A stretch of DNA of 64,000 nt from positions 1,124,542 through 1,188,541 of the forward strand of contig MNCI01037953.1 of NCBI GenBank assembly GCA_015680685.1. The letters run 5' to 3'. The notes beneath the pieces were generated by a model, which ran no database searches, was not told the DNA's origin, and was given only the letters and a program-made list of their open reading frames with translations. Numbering within the stretch: the first letter of the stretch is position 1; each line of letters starts with the position of its first letter. Of this stretch, positions 37,562-48,710 are shown piece by piece. Source of the stretch: Gnetum montanum. Taxonomy: Eukaryota > Streptophyta > Gnetopsida > Gnetales > Gnetaceae. A program made the position numbers and the translations under genes.

Positions 37562-38697
37562 GCTTGGCACTGTAACATGAATTCTACATTTTGGTGAATT
37601 TTATGTGTGCCTAGTCCCTAGACTTAGAAAAAAAATTTAGTTCTAATTTGTGATTTGCATACTTCCTTGTATAGTTGCAATTTTAACTACAAAAACTACA
37701 AACCTCCCTAGCTATATAGGTAGCATTGGTGTGGTTATTGAATTTTTATGGCTATGTTCATAGGTTCCTAAGGTTATTTACATGGTTTATTTTAGTTTTC
37801 AATAGTCACTTGAATTTTTTTAAATTTTTTAACTAGCGCCCCTAGAGTTTTTACTACAACTAGTTTCACTATTAATTAGGATTTCTAGTAAAAGTTTTGC
37901 AAAATTTAAGTTAGGATTTTGTGACTATTGTTTAGGTGCAAGATAGTTTTCATGGCTTTAATTTTTCTACATAAAATTTTTTAATTTTTTATTCATATTT
38001 CACCATGAAACTACTATTAGTTGTTGGTAGGCTACTTGGTTCTATTTAGTTGTTATATGCAAATTTGTTCATAATTTTGGTTACTATCTTGTTTTGGTCG
38101 TAAGTGTTCAAACTATGAATTTGGTTACTTAGATTAAATGAAAATGTCAACAAAGAGGTCATATTAATTTTGATTTTTTATAATTTTTTCTTTTTAGTTA
38201 TGATTATTCATGGTTCTAATGGCTATTGGTGTTGTACCATGCAAGGCTTTTTTGAAACCAATCTTAGTGGTCATTAAGCTAGTGGAGCTTCTTTGCTACA
38301 TCCACACACTAGGGTCCAACATTACACCTATGGACATGGTGTTGGAGTGTGGCTCCTTGTGGTTTTGGCCAAGGGTAATGGATTTCTTGGCCTGGCTACT
38401 CCAAAAATTTAGTGTGATTGTTTGGTCACACTTAGCTTTGAAGACAATGATGATCATTATGAAAACCTTGCTGCCCCACTTTGCACACATGATCATCATG
38501 TTTATAGTTGGTGATCCTGAAACTCATGTTGAGGGTGAGCAATTCAACAACATATACATAAGAGGAACACACAAGTTATCCAAAATCTTGGATATGCTTG
38601 AATTCATTCAATATAATGCAAACAACACACTACTAGTTGGTTAACATGCCAACATGTTATTTCAGAATCTTCCTGGCACCATCTACCATTTAGAAGG

Positions 38698-38789
38698 GTA
38701 AGTTTAAAATTAACTTATTTTTTGTTTTCGTGTGATTTTCTTAGGCTATTTTGGCTTAACCATTTTTGTTTTGTTTGACATGATTGTAG
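38698..38789 (+). other. Intron 2 of phosphatase-like copy 1
   Basis: 92 bp, GTAAGT...TTGTAG. Joining the exons keeps the frame across a Gly codon. The second copy has an intron at the same codon and phase (60432-60513). Confidence 0.75.
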
Positions 38790-39291
38790 GTACAAGGTGG
38801 ATGACCATGGGTTGATCAATAGTGCCAAGCTCTTTTCCATAGCTCAAACAATGTTGGTGGTATTTCACAAAGGCCAAGTTGTGAGACTTACCATAATGAA
38901 ACAACTCAAAGATGACTTTGGTAGATACATCACATGCTATGCCAAAGCCTACCACAGGTGCTTGGTGAATGGGATAGTCCATTGTTGGTCTAAAATCCCT
39001 ATGTATCCCCCTTAGTGTTCCCACACTACCTTCACTAGGCAAACAAAGTAATAATTCTTATTTTTTTTGTTATATTATATATGTTTTTATGCTATGCTAG
39101 TGTTTTCATGGCTACATAGCTAAAGGTTAGTTAGGACTTAATTGTTTAAATGATTTCATTGGTATGACTATAAAATTGGCTCTAATTGGTTGTACTAGTT
39201 ATATATTGGTTTTATGTGATGTGCTTATGCTTAAGCTAATTGGCCTTTTTTTGAGTGGTAGGAGCTACCTCCTCCTCTACCATCATCTTAA

Positions 39292-40425
39292 TGAGGATCA
39301 TTAAACTTAGAAGAAGAGGGATGAATAAGTTCCCCAAATTAAAATTGTTGAGACAAAGCACACACACCAAATTTAACATGGTTTCCCAACTTGGGTAGAC
39401 CACACTCAGAGGGTAGTTCACAAGCACACTTGTAGACTTTGTTCATTTCAAAATATGATTTTAAGGGTACCACATCATGTACAAGCTTTAAGCTCTACTC
39501 TAGAGTGATTTGACACTACAAATCCACTCAACCCTGCAAGGTCCTGACAAGCTTAGAATGTGATTTCCAAGAAGCCACAACCTTTACAACTTGAGCTCCA
39601 CTCTCGAGTGTTGTAGTGCTACACCAATACTCAATCCTATAGGATCCCAATAAGCTCAAGCAAGATGACTTTCCATAAGAAGCACATCAACCCCATAGGG
39701 CAACAAAAGAGAACAATAATCACAAAGAAAGAATGCAACTAAATTTATTGATCCTTGTATTTTGAGGTACAACACGCTTTGACCAATTATAATAGAAAAA
39801 AGATTATACAATGAGGAAAAATAATAATAGAATGATGTATACAATCATTGCTTGACAATGACACTTGATAGTACACAAAGCTTGCACATTTTCCACTAAG
39901 AGTGAAGTCTTCTTATAGCTAATATGTTTTCAAAGTTACCTTAGAATTCATGAACTGGCTATCTAATGATCACTAGAAACATCTTCTTCAAGACTGAGAT
40001 GTATTTTTGTATCATGCCTTCATTTTGGAAAGATATCTTTCTCAATAGAAAGATGTTTGCTATTTTTGGAAGACGTCTCTTCTGTATGGGCCAAAAATGA
40101 GACTGCTCATTTTGATGTTGGGAACCTTTGGCTACCTCCAAACAAGTCCCCATAGATCTTTTAACCTCCTAGACTCATCAAAATGAGCCAAAAACACTTT
40201 GAAATATGCCAACACATCCAAGAATCTTTCTTAGTAAAAATCAATACAAATAGACATGTTTTGCTTTAATTCTTTGTATTTGTACATGCTCCCTTAAGTT
40301 CTTATGATCTTGAATTTGCTTGTGACTTCTTAAGTCCTTTGCTCTTACTTATGTAAACAAAACAACCACACAAACATCCTTTTCATCCATTTTCCTTAAC
40401 ATTTTGACATACCAAAAGATTAATA
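39292..40425 (-). mobile_element. Solo Copia LTR with exact 5-bp target duplication
   Basis: About 1134 bp, homologous to the LTR at 15230-16301. CTTAA occurs directly before (39287-39291) and after (40426-40430). Its end reads TAATA where the relative reads TAACA, a single transition in the terminal CA. It lies inside exon 4 of the phosphatase-like pseudogene, so it inserted after that gene was in place and later lost its internal part by LTR recombination. Confidence 0.82.
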
Positions 40426-42889
40426 CTTAATCACTTCAATATGATTTGAGGAGACTCTTATCCTCGAGTTTGGTGAGGTGGATTTGGTATAGTAGTGGTT
40501 GGCTAGTCAAACACCTAAAAACATCCAAGTAAACATCACTGATGCAAGTTTGCTTGATCTTTTCATGGCCCCTAGCCTAATCATCCCTAATCCTAAGATG
40601 GTGAATATCATTGAATTCTTTAACAAATGAGTGAAAAAAAATTTCACTCAAGTTCATGGTGTGCTTGTCACCTTGGTCATTGATGAGGCTACCTTCAATG
40701 ATCTTTTTTATGTCCCTTGTGATGGCATGGTAGTTGCTGCCAAATTAGTGGACATAGGCCATCAAGAGGAGGTGGAAGAATGGCTAAGCACTCATTGTGG
40801 TCATTTTGGATTGTCCCTAAACCAATTCTAGGATGCATATGCCAAGGAGTTCTATCCATTATTTCAGTCTCAGGTGTTTCCAAAGTTGTTTTCATAGAAG
40901 AAGATCATTGACATTGAATAGGCATGCACCATGAAAAAGGTCCTCATGGAGGATGCTTAGTTCAACTAAGCTACTCACTTAGTCTCTAGGCTATGAGGGG
41001 AGATCCTAAAACTCTAAAAAGACCTCACTACAATGTGCCACATGCACTATGCATTATTTGTAACATATCTCAAAAAGTTCATGGAGTTCCTGGTGATGTA
41101 GAAAGATGGATGGTGAATATGTCAAGATCCATCCCAACTTTCTATGCCTTGGATGAAACTTTTCTATCCCACCATGTAGGCTCAAAACCCACTAGAAGAT
41201 ATTGGGAAATCATTGTCTATCAGTACTAAGCAATTTAGGGATGTACATTGTTCTTCCCCTAACATCATGGGGATTGAGCCCCAAGTTTTCTAAGGAAATG
41301 TTCAAAGGACTAAGGTGTTATGCACTAAAGGTGATGAGGTAGCTAGAGTGAAGCTCAAGAGGCCTATGGTTAATGATGCAACATCTGTTATTGAGCAACC
41401 CATGAAGAGGAGGCTTATGGTTAAGGTTGGCTAGGCACATCATGTGGTTTTAGGTATCTTTTACTTTGTTTTATTTTTAAGTTATTTTGCATTTTATGTT
41501 TTATGTTATAAGGCTATGTTGTTATTTTGTTTTAAGCAAAATGTACTAAGTTGTTCTATGTTTTTTCCTTTGTTGTTTCTATAGACAATCAATAAGAACT
41601 GGTATTCTAAGCAATGGTAACAGAGGTGGAGCAAAAATGCCTAGAGGAGTTTCTACAACAACATGAGGATGATGGGTTATCCAACATTGCATTGGATGAC
41701 CTAGATGCTATATTTGATTATTCACAACTAGGTGAACCCTCTATTATCATCTCTAATGATGTCCCAAGTATTCATGAATTTTGTTCTTATGTGTTGTGTT
41801 TCATGTTTTCATGTTTAAAGCTTGGTTTTAACTATATAAGCTATAGTTATGCTTGTTCCAGCTCCTAATTCCTAGCTAAGTGGAAGCCTGAGTGGCTAAC
41901 ATGGACTCCTTGCAAACCAAGAAGATAACATGGACATGGTATTGGAATGCCATCCATGGCAAAGTTGCTCTTGCTAGGGAGGTCATGAAGTAGATGCTAC
42001 AAATGGACTTGATAATTTGCAAGGCCAAGGAGTGGAGAGATTATTGTGCTATCCACTAAATAGCTCAAGTTGAAGCTATTCATGAAGGGGATTCTAATAG
42101 AGAACATCTTTAAATTATTTAAAAGATCTCTAATAATGGCTAATTCCTCAACTCCTCAAGTCTCTACTACTTTTGGGGAGGTGAGTACTATCACATTTTC
42201 ATGGGAGCCATCCACATGGACTAAGATTGATGATAATAACATCCTAATAGGCATTACTCTTAGGGAGGTAAAATGGATGTACATGACTGAGGACCAAATC
42301 CTCCATCATTTAAAGGTTGGCATTTAGAACTTCCTCATAGAGGATGTTGCATCTAAGCCCTTCCAAGTTTGCTTATTTTATTTTATTTTATCATGTTTTA
42401 TTTTTAGTTTGATTTAATTTAATTTGATTTCATATTGTGTTGACTATTGATTAAAGTTATGTTATTGTGGTATCGGTACTAGGTGACACTAGCAACTCTA
42501 CTAGTGATGATCTTGTAGATGCTCCTCTTCTCCCTCTAGTTGCACCTTAGCACCTTCAGTTGATCATTGTCTTTGGTTATCTTTATTGTTGTTGTTAACA
42601 TTGTTGTTATGATTTTGATACTATGATGTTGTGGCTAGTGTTAACCTTTAATTTTTGAGAAATAGTTTATTATTTTTATGCATTATTCAAATATTTTGTC
42701 GCACTATGTGACCTTGTCTATTATGCTACAAACATTTTGACTATTTTTAAAAAAAAATTAATTTTTTTATGTGTTTTAATGCTTAAAGTTTCATACGTAT
42801 TATATGTTTTATGTTTTCGCTCATGTTATAAGGCTACATTGGTTAATTCATGTGGCTATAATGTGATAATCTGATAAACTAATATGTAA

Positions 42890-43070
42890 AATTGGCCAGG
42901 CAACTAAAATATGAGCTAGGTTGTAAATAGGTTATAAACGTTTTGCTAGTTTTAGGTACATTTTGCCAGTTTTAGGCCATGGTGGGCCATATGGGTTTCC
43001 ATTTTTAGGCCAAGGTGGACCTCAATGTTGTCAATTTTAGGCCTTAGAAGGCCATGCGCATTGAACAGGA
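42890..43070 (+). repeat. TTTTAGGCCATGGTGGGCC-type repeats
   Basis: Several degenerate units with (GC)CAGTTTTAGGCCAT and a following GGCCA about 340-520 bp past the phosphatase-like copy 1. Matching units follow copy 2 at 63904-63957. Confidence 0.6.
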
Positions 43071-43315
43071 AATTTTTATCTATTTTTTGTTTTAAAATTT
43101 TTATTAATTTTTTAGTTTTTAATGTTTTTATGATATTTTTCACATTTTTGTTCTAAAATAGACAAGGCATAAAGGATAAATTATAAACAATAATAAACTC
43201 TATGTTATGTGCGAAGTAAGGTCAAAACATGGTAAAAAAATGTAACATAAAGCAATATGTGTAAATAATGTTTAAACCAAGTTAGGAAAAAAAAGGCTAA
43301 AGAAAAAGAAGGTTA

Positions 43316-46300
43316 CCTGGTGATGGGTAAAATCGAAAGTGAATAGGAGACAAATGTTAATCATGCAAGTGTTTCCTAATCTTCAAAAGATTAGAAATGG
43401 TGTATGGCCTATGTCGCATGATTTTGTATTCCTATTTCCTTCACTAATCACATTTAAGAGAAGATCCTTCCATGATGCATCCATGATTCCATTATTATGC
43501 ATTTGGGCCTTCTCCACTCTATTGGACCTCTAGACTTCATCATCGATAGTAGGAGCTTCTTTTTGAAACTCCACTTTAGACCCTTGTCCTATGTTAATGT
43601 TGTTGACTACCAAGGGAATTTCTCTATCATCATGTATAATTATTTCACTTCCCTCATAAGGTAGGTGAATTTATTAGTGGATGGGTGACAAAAACGCTCA
43701 TGATTGAGCTAGCCAAGACCTTCCTAGGATGAGATTTATTCTTGGTGTCTCTTCCACCATCAAGATATTGGTTGTTGTGAGGAATTGTTCCCCTACCATG
43801 AAGTCTAAAGAAATTGATCCTTTAACCACAACCCAAGATCCATTAAATGACTTAAGAGCAAAAGTTGATGTATGTTGCATGTGTTTTGTTAAGCCTAAAC
43901 ATTCAATAATGATATAGAAGATCACATTGGTGGTTATCCCATCATTCGTGTGCACCCTATGCACCTTGTATTGTGCCACTCTTATTATATAAATAAAGGG
44001 GCCTTAGTTGTCTCACCATTCTAGAGGTTGGTCTTGACCTCACTATCACAAAACACTAGTGTTGTTAGCTTCATTTCTTCCTATGGTGAAGGTGGTACCA
44101 TTACTACATGAATGGACTCTTTTCTAGTAGGGATGTCCTTACTAATAGGAATAAAAGTCAACATCTTCACCAAGGCCTCTCAATGAGAATTTGAGATCAT
44201 TAATAGGTCATATAAGCTAAGGGATGTATTCTTTTCTTTCAAATATTACTTAACCTATTCCATTGCATGACGAAGTCCTTGTCATTGATTGTGGGTTTCT
44301 CATTCTTATTGGCTTTAACTTCCTTCATGTGCCCCAAGATGTGAACTTCATGTTTTCAGGGTTGTGCCTTGGACTCTTTTCCCTTCCCTTATAACTTGGG
44401 ATCCTCCCATGTTTGACTTATTGAAGTAGGCTTAGCGTTAGAGCTCATGGAGATGGATGAAATAAGGGTGGACTTCAGCAGGTCCACCTCCTTGCAAGCC
44501 TCGACCTTCCTATTATCTTTGTTATTAGGCTTTGGCATAGACTTCTTGCATTGTTTCATTGGTGATTTCTTTTTGTTGTTGTTTGGTTGGGAAGAAGTTA
44601 TTGTGTTAGCCATCATAGGAGGACGTTGTTCAGTTGTAGTGGTAGGTTTGGTCATGGTAGGAGGGGGTAACATAAACAACAAAGGCTCCTTAGGAGGCAT
44701 CGGTGATGGTATCCTTACACCAAAAAAAGGCCTTAAACTTGACAAATTTGAAAGGCCCCTATCATTATGAGGAGGTACTCGAATCATGAATGGCTCCCAT
44801 GCAAGTCTTGATTATTGCTCACATTAAATGCTGCTATGGTATATGGGCTATTGTTAGTATTCAATGAGTCCTTATCGAGATGCATGGATTGGTTTTATGG
44901 TTAGACTGGATTAGAAGCATCAAGGACCAATTCCCTATTATCTACCATCTTTTGTAGGTCATCCTTAAGGGCTAAACAAAAACCAGTGTCATGCCTTGGT
45001 AGTTCATGATAGTGGCAAAAATGGTCAAGCTTGAAGTACTTAGGCACCAACGAATCATCCTTGGTTGCCAAAGTAGGATTCTTTACAATTTTACATAATC
45101 AATCATGCCTCTTATGGGCATTCTCATTCATCTATTTATATTGGATTTTCCTTCTCTTTAATAACTGATCAAGGAGTTAAGATGGTTTTAATGGTAGCCT
45201 AGTATACTTCAATTGATTCTTCCATTCAAAATTCATCCTCATGTTGCTTGATGTAGAGGTCCCAAATGTTGACAATTGATTTCTATTGGTAGGGGCCTTG
45301 GGTTATTTCATTTTGAAATCCTACTTGATTTTATTTTCTTTGATCACAATGGCCATAGCTACATTGTTTTCCCTCTCCTTCTCTTTATTCTTCTAAGTAT
45401 GTTGGCTCATATATGCCATGTGGGCAAGGTCATGATTGGCCTCAATAGCATCCTCTATGTTCTTGGTTTGTGAAAAGGCCTGGCTAAGTGACTGTGGGTC
45501 TAGATAGTAAAGTTTTAACTTAATGAAGTTATTAATTGTCCCCTTGAATATAGTGAGAGGATGTGTCTCGACTATAGGCACTATAATCTTGTTGAGAAGA
45601 GCATTACATCATTGTATAAACTTTTTTATGGGCTCAAGGGATCACTGCTTGACCTTAATTAGTTAATCAAGAGTCCTATCAGGTTTCAAGTTATACTTGA
45701 AATGGTTAATAAACTATGATATTAAGTCTTCAAGGTAGGATATAGATCCTCTTAGTAATGCATGGTACCAGTTCAAGCCATTCCCAATAAGGAACATAGG
45801 GAAGATTCGCATTATCATGTGCAGCCAAGATTGCAAAGAAAAAAGCATTTGAAATGGAAGGTTATAAGGTGAGCATTAGGATTACCTTCATCATTGTACT
45901 TGGTGAATTAAGGTATGTGAATGCTAAGGGGAAGAGTCATCTATAGGATACTAGGATTGATTGGATCATCCTAATAGAAGTCCATGATTTTCACTATCTA
46001 GGTTGTGGAGTCCTTAAGCTTTTGTAACTCTTCTATAATGTCTTGAATCATTTAGAATGCTTAATCTAGGCCTTGTAATATTTTTGTGGGTTGTGGTATC
46101 TATACAAATGGTTGGAGCATGAGTTGAGAGGCCTATGGCCTCATGATGGGTTGTAGTTCAAAGGGGAGAGGCTAGGTCATCATAGCTATAGAAGGACTAA
46201 ATTAAAAAAATGATGTTTGTGCTAGTACTTGTGGCACAAGGGGGAGAATGATATGTGTGAACCTTAGGTCACTTGAGGTCCCACTATGGGGTCCATTGGT

Positions 46301-46430
46301 ATGGACAAGAAGTGAGTAGTGGTGAAAATCACCTATGATGGTCATGCAAATTGAGGCTACATGGCAAAATACATAGAGAAGCATAAGGGCATTGTCTAGG
46401 GTTTGAAATGTGACTAATGGACTTCTATGA
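43316..46430 (-). pseudogene. Ty3/gypsy gag-protease relic
   Basis: Minus strand. The Gag block at 45581-45393 ('KLYYLDPQSLSQAF', 'DAIEANHDLAHMAYM') matches the other gag relics here. A Pro/Lys/Thr linker follows (44787-44389). The retropepsin lies at 43979-43698: 'VHTNDGITTNVIF' replaces the usual Asp-Ser/Thr-Gly motif (the N-D-G form keeps an Asp), and 'RINLILGRSWLAQS' is the second conserved strand. The N-terminal 'LNDEQY' block is not seen; short repeats begin instead near 46430. The protease is followed on this strand not by RT but by the opposite-strand phosphatase-like gene. Confidence 0.68.
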
Positions 46431-47110
46431 TAGGTAACAGTCCAAAATTGGTTTGGTAAAACACCATCAAATTTGGGCTATAGTGTCTGGACTACAAATT
46501 TGCCTAAGTGTTAGTACAAGGAAAATTTTTTCTAAGTGCTAGAACTACACTCTCCATTGCCCTAGAGCATAGTTAGCCCAATGGAGAGTGTAGTTAGCTC
46601 CAAAGATTAATTTTTTGAAATTTTTCCTAAGTTTTAGCATGAAGCAAAAGCTGAAAATTTTTCTAAGTGCTAGGACTATGCTCTCCACTACACCAGAGCA
46701 TAGTTAGCTCAGTAGTGAGCGTACTCAACACCAGAGGCCAGTGTTGCAAACTTTTCTAAGTGTCAAGCCAACGGCTTTAGAACATGATGGGCATGGAAGA
46801 AATAGTTTGGTAGAAACTACACTCTCACCAAACTAGAGCATAGTCACATATAGTTTGCATGGAAGAAACGGTTTGGCAAAATTTTCTAACTATCAAGGCT
46901 ATGCTCTCCACTAGACTAGAGCATAGTCAAACGTAGATAGCATTAAGGCCCAATTTTTTGTAGTTTTTTTTCTAACTTTTGAGACTATGCTCTCCACTGC
47001 CATGGAGTGTAGTCGAGCATAGTCAACTAAAAGCCAGGTTTTGCAAAAAATTTGCTAAGTGTTGGACTATGCTCTCCCCTAGTCTAGAGCATAGTCAAGT
47101 GTAGTCATGC
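46430..47110. repeat. Cluster of GACTATGCTCT / AGAGCATAGTC inverted repeats
   Basis: Six imperfect hairpins with arms (G)(A)CTATGCTCTCC and AGAGCATAGTC occur at about 46545, 46675, 46827, 46905, 46982 and 47066. Spacing is 75-150 bp. Isolated arms recur at 47385-47420 and 48440-48515. Confidence 0.7.
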
Positions 47111-48710
47111 AAAATAGCCTCCATAATGTAGCACCAACATTCACATCAACTCCAGCACATCTTTGGAAAGCAACATGCATCTTTTTGACACCTCTCTTTG
47201 TCCTAAAATTGTAGCTATACTTGACACCACTTGAGATAGTGAACAACATAGTCCTGGAGCGTAATCTCCAAACATACATTTTTAGCATTTTTGTCAAGTA
47301 CATTGTAGTATTTTTGACACACAAGCATATAGTTGGCAATGTAGTCATAGCCTGGTAGTCTCATAGAGTCTATTAGAGCACACTAGAGCATAACACTATT
47401 TGCTTCAATGAAGAGCATAGTTGGGTGCATTGTAGTTCCAACTATCCTACTACCATGTGGCAATCAATCTGCATTTCATAGGAAACCTAGGCCTATAAAT
47501 ACCCTTGTCCTCTACATTTTAGGGGTTGGAAAATCTGAAGGTTAGCATTCTTTGCATTTGGCATCTCAAAGAGCATTTGACATCTCAATAGGACAAAGCA
47601 TTCACACACCACCACAACCATCGTAGACCATTGCAATCCATAACACATCGCAATGGCCAACCTGGCAAGCACAGAAACCATGGAAGAACATTTGTCTTCA
47701 TGTCCAAACACCCTAAAATTATGAATATGTTGTCTATTGCACCTATTATACATCACATACCTCCTCACCCCTTTTAAGGTTAACTACACTCAACCCAATT
47801 TGGGGTAGTGGTACTTTCTCTCTCACTCTCCTCTTGTGCATTTTTAGCATTTTTCATTCACATTTTAGCATTTTATTTACATTTTTTGCTATTTTGTATA
47901 CATAACCATGCATTGACACCTTCATTTTTGGTAGAAACCCTTAACTACACTCACCCTCATTGACATTGTTAACACCGTGAACACCGCGTAAACATTTAGC
48001 ACCATTTCAGCATTGCATTCTGTAAGTTACCATTCGATCAACAAGACCATTCTAGGTGCCCTATCTCTACCTCTAGCAATCCATCACACAAACTCAAGGT
48101 CAATGTTGTGTACTCGTGAACCTCTTAGTGTTCCAATTCCAACTGCTGACATTTTTTATCGCTATAGTCTTCTAGCACTAGAAGGAGGGCTAGATCTATT
48201 TCCCTCTTTTGAACTCCCTTGGTTATTGTCTTGTGTGCTCTCTACTTCACTATTGCTAGCTCTAGGCTAGTGTAGACCTAACACCCTTGTGGCCTTTCCC
48301 CATGTAGTAGCTAGATCTTAGGCTAGTTCAGGTGTTATCTACAAACTAGTTGATGTAGACTAGACCCCCATCATCAATTCCCCTGGAACCCTACATAACA
48401 ACCCCAAAGCATCCATTCTTTACACTTGGTTAAATTCTGGGCTCTCAATAGAGAGTGTAGTTAGCTCTCAATGTAGAGAGTGTAGTTGGCTCTCAACATG
48501 GAGAGCATAGTCTCTAGACATAGCCATTTTTCCATAATTTTCAAGACTTAGTTATTTTTTTTAAAGTTAGTTAATTTTTTATAGTTTTTAGACTTAGTCA
48601 TTTTTTTGTAGTTTCTAAACTTAGCTATCCTTGACATTGGTCCCAAGTACACTTGTTATCCTACCTACTCAATAAGAAAGTAGGATTGACCACCTTGCCA
48701 GTCCTACTAT
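47111..48710. other. Spacer between two divergent gag relics
   Basis: No gene recognised. It contains more single arms of the CTATGCTCT repeat, a TTTT/ATTTT-rich tract at 47840-47900, and 48470-48520 with repeats of GAGAGTGTAGTTGGCTCTCAA. Confidence 0.45.

Larger units (their letters stand above)
38198..42550 (+). pseudogene. FCP1/NIF-like HAD phosphatase gene, copy 1 (multi-exon, broken)
   Basis: Homologue of the gene at 59351-63761. Exon 2 starts after CTTTTTAG at 38198 and encodes 'FSVIVWSHL', 'KTLLPHF' and 'NNTLLVG' then stop, 'FQNLPGTIYHLEG', which resemble HAD motif II, the cap region and the motif IV strand of FCP1-like phosphatases. The DD of motif IV is lost. Intron 38698-38789 splices in frame (LEG|YKVDDHGLIN). 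Exon 4 (from 39262) is split by a Copia solo LTR and goes on at 40431. Exon 5 (about 40640-41430) has 'EEVEEWLS'; exon 6 starts at 41624; exon 8 is 42483-42550 with TAG. Exon 1 was not found. Flanked left by an element insertion and right by a minus-strand gag/protease. Phosphatase ancestry is inferred from motifs. Confidence 0.55.
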
